Shown here: one piece after another, positions 61,981 to 64,000 of the stretch
Position numbering within the stretch: the stretch's first letter is position 1
How the letters are laid out: the number at the start of each line of letters is the position of its first letter
Source of the DNA: Persicitalea sp963803495
GTDB lineage: Bacteria; Bacteroidota; Bacteroidia; Cytophagales; Spirosomataceae
Length of the DNA: 64,000 nt
NCBI GenBank assembly: GCA_963803495.1
Contig: CAWDMP010000002.1
Location: 1,922,001 to 1,986,000 of the forward strand
Direction: 5' to 3'
Program-made: the position numbers and the translations under genes
The notes under the pieces: model-generated
Database searches by the model: none
Told to the model about the DNA's origin: nothing
Seen by the model: the letters and a program-made list of their open reading frames with translations, nothing else

Positions 61981-62403
61981 TTAAAACCAGCCTGCTGCCA
62001 GATTGCGGAAAGGCCACGGAATAGCGGCCATGATGATAATAAAGCCCATGCCGTAGTAGAACAGGACGGTCCGATGGCGTAAAGCTGCCTCGACTTTGCG
62101 CGAGCGTACCCGGCCGAACGTGATGAGTGCGATGGCGATGATCATCATCGTGATGTGCTCGACGGAATAGAAGCGGTAGATTTTCTCGCCCATCTGGCTA
62201 AAATCCACCAATGGACTGATGGCGTATAGTACCAATCCGAGCAGTAACTGAATATGAACCGAGATGAGCGCGAAGCTGTAAATCTTGTTGTCGTTGGGAT
62301 CGTTGCGCTGCCAGTTGGCGTACGAAATAAACAAGGCGGCAATCAGCAGTCCCAGCACGACGTAGCGAAGGCCCGAGTGGGCATGGACAAGTCCGTTGTA
62401 CAT
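61981..62403 (-). CDS. Four-helix membrane protein (cytochrome b-like in pattern)
   Basis: 140 residues from the ATG at 62403 (MYNGLVHAHSGLRYVVLGLL); the frame opens 11 codons earlier without similarity. Four hydrophobic helices (about 13-32, 46-66, 79-97, 113-132). Conserved-looking histidines: His8/His10 at the N-terminus, His50 in ALISVHIQLLLGLV, and His83 in SVEHITMMIIAIAL. Histidines near the ends of helices suggest heme binding, but this is unproven. It is upstream of the PQQ dehydrogenase on the same strand and could accept its electrons; the terminator between them argues for separate mRNAs. Confidence 0.8.
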   Translation of the reverse strand: MYNGLVHAHSGLRYVVLGLLIAALFISYANWQRNDPNDNKIYSFALISVHIQLLLGLVLYAISPLVDFSQMGEKIYRFYSVEHITMMIIAIALITFGRVRSRKVEAALRHRTVLFYYGMGFIIIMAAIPWPFRNLAAGWF

Positions 62404-62578
62404 AATTATTGAGCGGTTTGGGTGGGAAAGCGGCAAAGGTAGCCCTTCGAGAATGGAAAATTGAGAATTGAAAGTTGAAAATTAAGATGGTCTGCCCAAA
62501 ATCGGCATCTTTTTTGAGACGATTTCTTTAAATTAAGGACTTTCGCTTCACTCGCCACTCGCTAAAAGCCCCAGCAAT

Positions 62579-62884
62579 ATGATTCTCTCCAATACTACCT
62601 ACAATGTAAGCCGCAGGGCCGAGCAGGATTGGCTGGAATGGATGCAAAGTGTCCATCTCCCAGCCGTAATCGCAACCGGCCTGCCCACCGATGGTAAGAT
62701 GCTCCGGCTGCTAACCGAAATCGACAGCGAGGGCGTAACTTACTCCGTGCAATTTACCTTTCCGGGTATGGAGGAATACCTCGCCTACCAAGACGAACAT
62801 CAAGCGCCGATTTATCAGGCGCATCACGACCGCTATAAGGAGCGTTACGTGTCGTTTAGTTCTTTGCTCGAAGAGGTTGGGTAG
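62579..62884 (+). CDS. DUF4286 family protein
   Basis: 101 residues: MILSNTTYNVSRRAEQDWLE, WMQSVHLPAVIATGLPTDGK and YSVQFTFPGMEEYLAYQDEH match the DUF4286 family, a ferredoxin-like small domain widespread in Bacteroidota. No activity is known. Stand-alone, 155 bp before the hpf start. Confidence 0.9.
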   Translation: MILSNTTYNVSRRAEQDWLEWMQSVHLPAVIATGLPTDGKMLRLLTEIDSEGVTYSVQFTFPGMEEYLAYQDEHQAPIYQAHHDRYKERYVSFSSLLEEVG

Positions 62885-62965
62885 GTTGAGCGCGAACGGG
62901 TTACTATTTTTAAAATACCTTATTGAACGGCTTGACATTGTCCCCGAAATTACTTTGATTTATTC

Positions 62966-63002
62966 CCCGGTTCCCCACCAGCCCGAATCAGTGGGGATCG
63001 GG
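62966..63002 (+). promoter_or_regulatory. Leader hairpin upstream of hpf
   Basis: CCCGGTTCCCCAC pairs with GTGGGGATCGGG across a 12-nt loop, with a small internal mismatch. A TACTTTG box at 62951-62957 with a TTG at 62932-62934 could be a promoter, placing the hairpin at the very 5' end of the mRNA. Function (stability or control) is speculative. Confidence 0.4.
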
Positions 63003-63039
63003 ACACCAATTTATGTTCCACTCTTAAACCAATGTGCTT

Positions 63040-63408
63040 ATGAAATTGCAAATGCAAGCCATCCACTTCGACGCCGACGCCAGTCTGCTCGCCTTTATCC
63101 AACAGAAAATGGATAAGCTCGATACGTTCTATGACCGTATCACCAGTGGAGAAGTTTTTCTTAAGTTGGACGGCAACGAAACCAGCAAGGTCCACACCAA
63201 GCTACTGGAGGTGAAATTGTTTGTTCCCGGCGGTACCATGTTCGTGAAAGAACAGGGCTCTACCTTCGAGGAAGCCACCGACCTGGCCGTCGAGACGTTG
63301 AAAATTCAGGTAAAAAAGTTTAAGAATAAGCGCCGCGAAACCCACGCGCCGCGCGCCGCCGAGGTAGCCGCGATGGCGCCCGAGGAAGACAATGAGATAG
63401 ATTATTGA
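63040..63408 (+). CDS. hpf: Ribosome hibernation-promoting factor (HPF/RaiA, short form)
   Basis: 122 residues from the ATG at 63040; a GTG two codons earlier is an alternative. HPF/S30AE domain: KLQMQAIHFDADASLLAFIQ, QKMDKLDTFYDRITSGEVFL, VEVKL-type strand in LLEVKLFVPGGTMFVKEQG and FEEATDLAVETLKIQVKKFK. The short form lacks the C-terminal dimerisation domain and ends in an acidic tail (APEEDNEIDY). It binds the 30S decoding centre and inactivates ribosomes when growth stops. Confidence 0.94.
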   Translation: MKLQMQAIHFDADASLLAFIQQKMDKLDTFYDRITSGEVFLKLDGNETSKVHTKLLEVKLFVPGGTMFVKEQGSTFEEATDLAVETLKIQVKKFKNKRRETHAPRAAEVAAMAPEEDNEIDY

Positions 63409-63429
63409 GTAGTAGGTATGGAGAGAAGG

Positions 63430-63463
63430 AAGCGGCACGACCATGGGTTGTGCCGCTTTTTTT
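63430..63463 (+). terminator. Intrinsic terminator of hpf
   Basis: AAGCGGCACGACC (63430-63442) pairs with GGTTGTGCCGCTT (one G-T pair), followed by a T-run to 63463. Confidence 0.88.
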
Positions 63464-63658
63464 GTGCGAAGTCAGGTCTGGCACCTACCTATTGGCCTGA
63501 CTACACAAGTGAAGACAAATTATCTTTTAGTACTTGACATGACCTGAATAGTTTCTATGGATTTATGCATAAACCAGGTTTTGTAGATTTTTTATCTAAA
63601 TACTAACATCAATAGTCAATTTTAGTCTAGTATTATTCATATTCAGCGTTTTATCTCG

Positions 63659-63666
63659 TAAATTTG
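63659..63666 (+). promoter_or_regulatory. Putative -7 element of ahcY
   Basis: TAAATTTG matches TAnnTTTG and lies 37 bp before the ATG. The gap 63464-63703 is AT-rich and otherwise shows no gene. No clear TTG at -33. Confidence 0.45.
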
Positions 63667-63703
63667 TACTTTATTAAGAATACCAACCAAAAACTGAAAA
63701 AAC

Positions 63704-64000
63704 ATGTCGACTACGACCGAAACTACTTATGTACCTTACAAGGTAAAAGACATTAACCTGGCCGATTGGGGCCGGAAAGAAATAGGACTGGCTGAGGCCG
63801 AAATGCCTGGTCTGATGAAAATCCGGGAAGAGTACGGTCCCTCGCAGCCGCTGAAAGGCGCGCGCATTGCGGGTTGCCTGCACATGACGATCCAAACCGC
63901 CGTGCTGATCGAGACGCTGACCGCGTTGGGCGCGGACGTGACCTGGTCTTCCTGCAACATTTTCTCCACGCAGGACCACGCCGCCGCCGCCATTGCCGCC
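63704..64000 (+). CDS. ahcY: Adenosylhomocysteinase, N-terminal part (runs off the window)
   Basis: 99 codons are present, open to the right edge. YKVKDINLADWGRKEIGLAE, EMPGLMKIREEYGPSQPLKG, IAGCLHMTIQTAVLIETLTA and NIFSTQDHAAAAIA are the conserved N-terminal substrate region of S-adenosylhomocysteine hydrolase, which splits SAH into adenosine and homocysteine in the methyl cycle. The NAD-binding domain lies beyond the window. The ATG at 63704 is preceded by an A-rich leader without Shine-Dalgarno. Confidence 0.96.
   Translation, partial: MSTTTETTYVPYKVKDINLADWGRKEIGLAEAEMPGLMKIREEYGPSQPLKGARIAGCLHMTIQTAVLIETLTALGADVTWSSCNIFSTQDHAAAAIAA

Overview
The window reads as chromosomal DNA of a Bacteroidota member, most likely order Cytophagales (Spirosomataceae-like; Dyadobacter, Persicitalea or Runella relatives are candidates, but genus is inference). 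Grounds: a type IX secretion C-terminal sorting domain, BshC (bacillithiol synthesis), Bacteroidota-type promoters (TAnnTTTG at -7), almost no Shine-Dalgarno sites, a SecA of about 1,116 codons, and families such as DUF4286, short HPF and the wHTH/DUF4153 pair. Most of it is a dense housekeeping and metabolic chromosome; no rRNA, tRNA, prophage or CRISPR array was seen.

Layout. 1-9.1 kb: end of ftsK, hemB, pyrC, a lone nuoD, asd, 5-formyl-THF cyclo-ligase, bshC. 9.3-16.5 kb: a fatty acid beta-oxidation region (acyl-CoA dehydrogenase and thiolase) whose two promoter regions share a 14-bp operator, with a secreted glycoside hydrolase and one intact IS5-family element between them. 16.6-23.1 kb: PspC, secA, phosphatidylserine decarboxylase, rhomboid protease, polyprenyl diphosphate synthase. 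23.4-27.2 kb: araBAD with overlapping genes. 27.2-33.1 kb: a tripartite RND efflux operon. 33.3-35.6 kb: two exported proteins, an enolase-superfamily dehydratase and an RraA-like protein. 35.7-43.3 kb: a surface-glycan style region (GT2, FemAB-like transferase, decayed SdrD-like adhesin) followed by four co-directional genes for a NodU-type carbamoyltransferase, SGNH hydrolase, DUF5989 and SxtJ. This is the gene set known from saxitoxin clusters as sxtI, sxtL, sxtK and sxtJ, here in a setting with no sign of toxin synthesis. 43.4-51.6 kb: Ppx, MBL hydrolase, FadD, lipase, MscS, CysM, GNAT. 51.5-64 kb: small stress and sensory proteins (HVA1, BLUF), a SulP permease, FMN-binding stress protein, a wHTH regulator with its DUF4153 membrane partner, Uma2-like protein, a PQQ dehydrogenase with an internal cytochrome c, HPF and the start of ahcY.

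Three window-wide signals stand out. First, many gaps between co-directional genes hold a low-complexity imperfect inverted repeat: a G-rich arm right after (or inside) the upstream stop codon and a complementary G-poor arm ending at the next start codon. The repeat unit differs from gap to gap but the layout is the same. Second, the palindrome GGTACC is strongly over-represented. Third, four genes (secA, the RND pump, a SulP permease, a GNAT acetyltransferase) are each broken by exactly one extra base. That pattern looks more like sequence or assembly error than decay, in contrast with the truly degenerate adhesin pseudogene at 37.9-39.2 kb.
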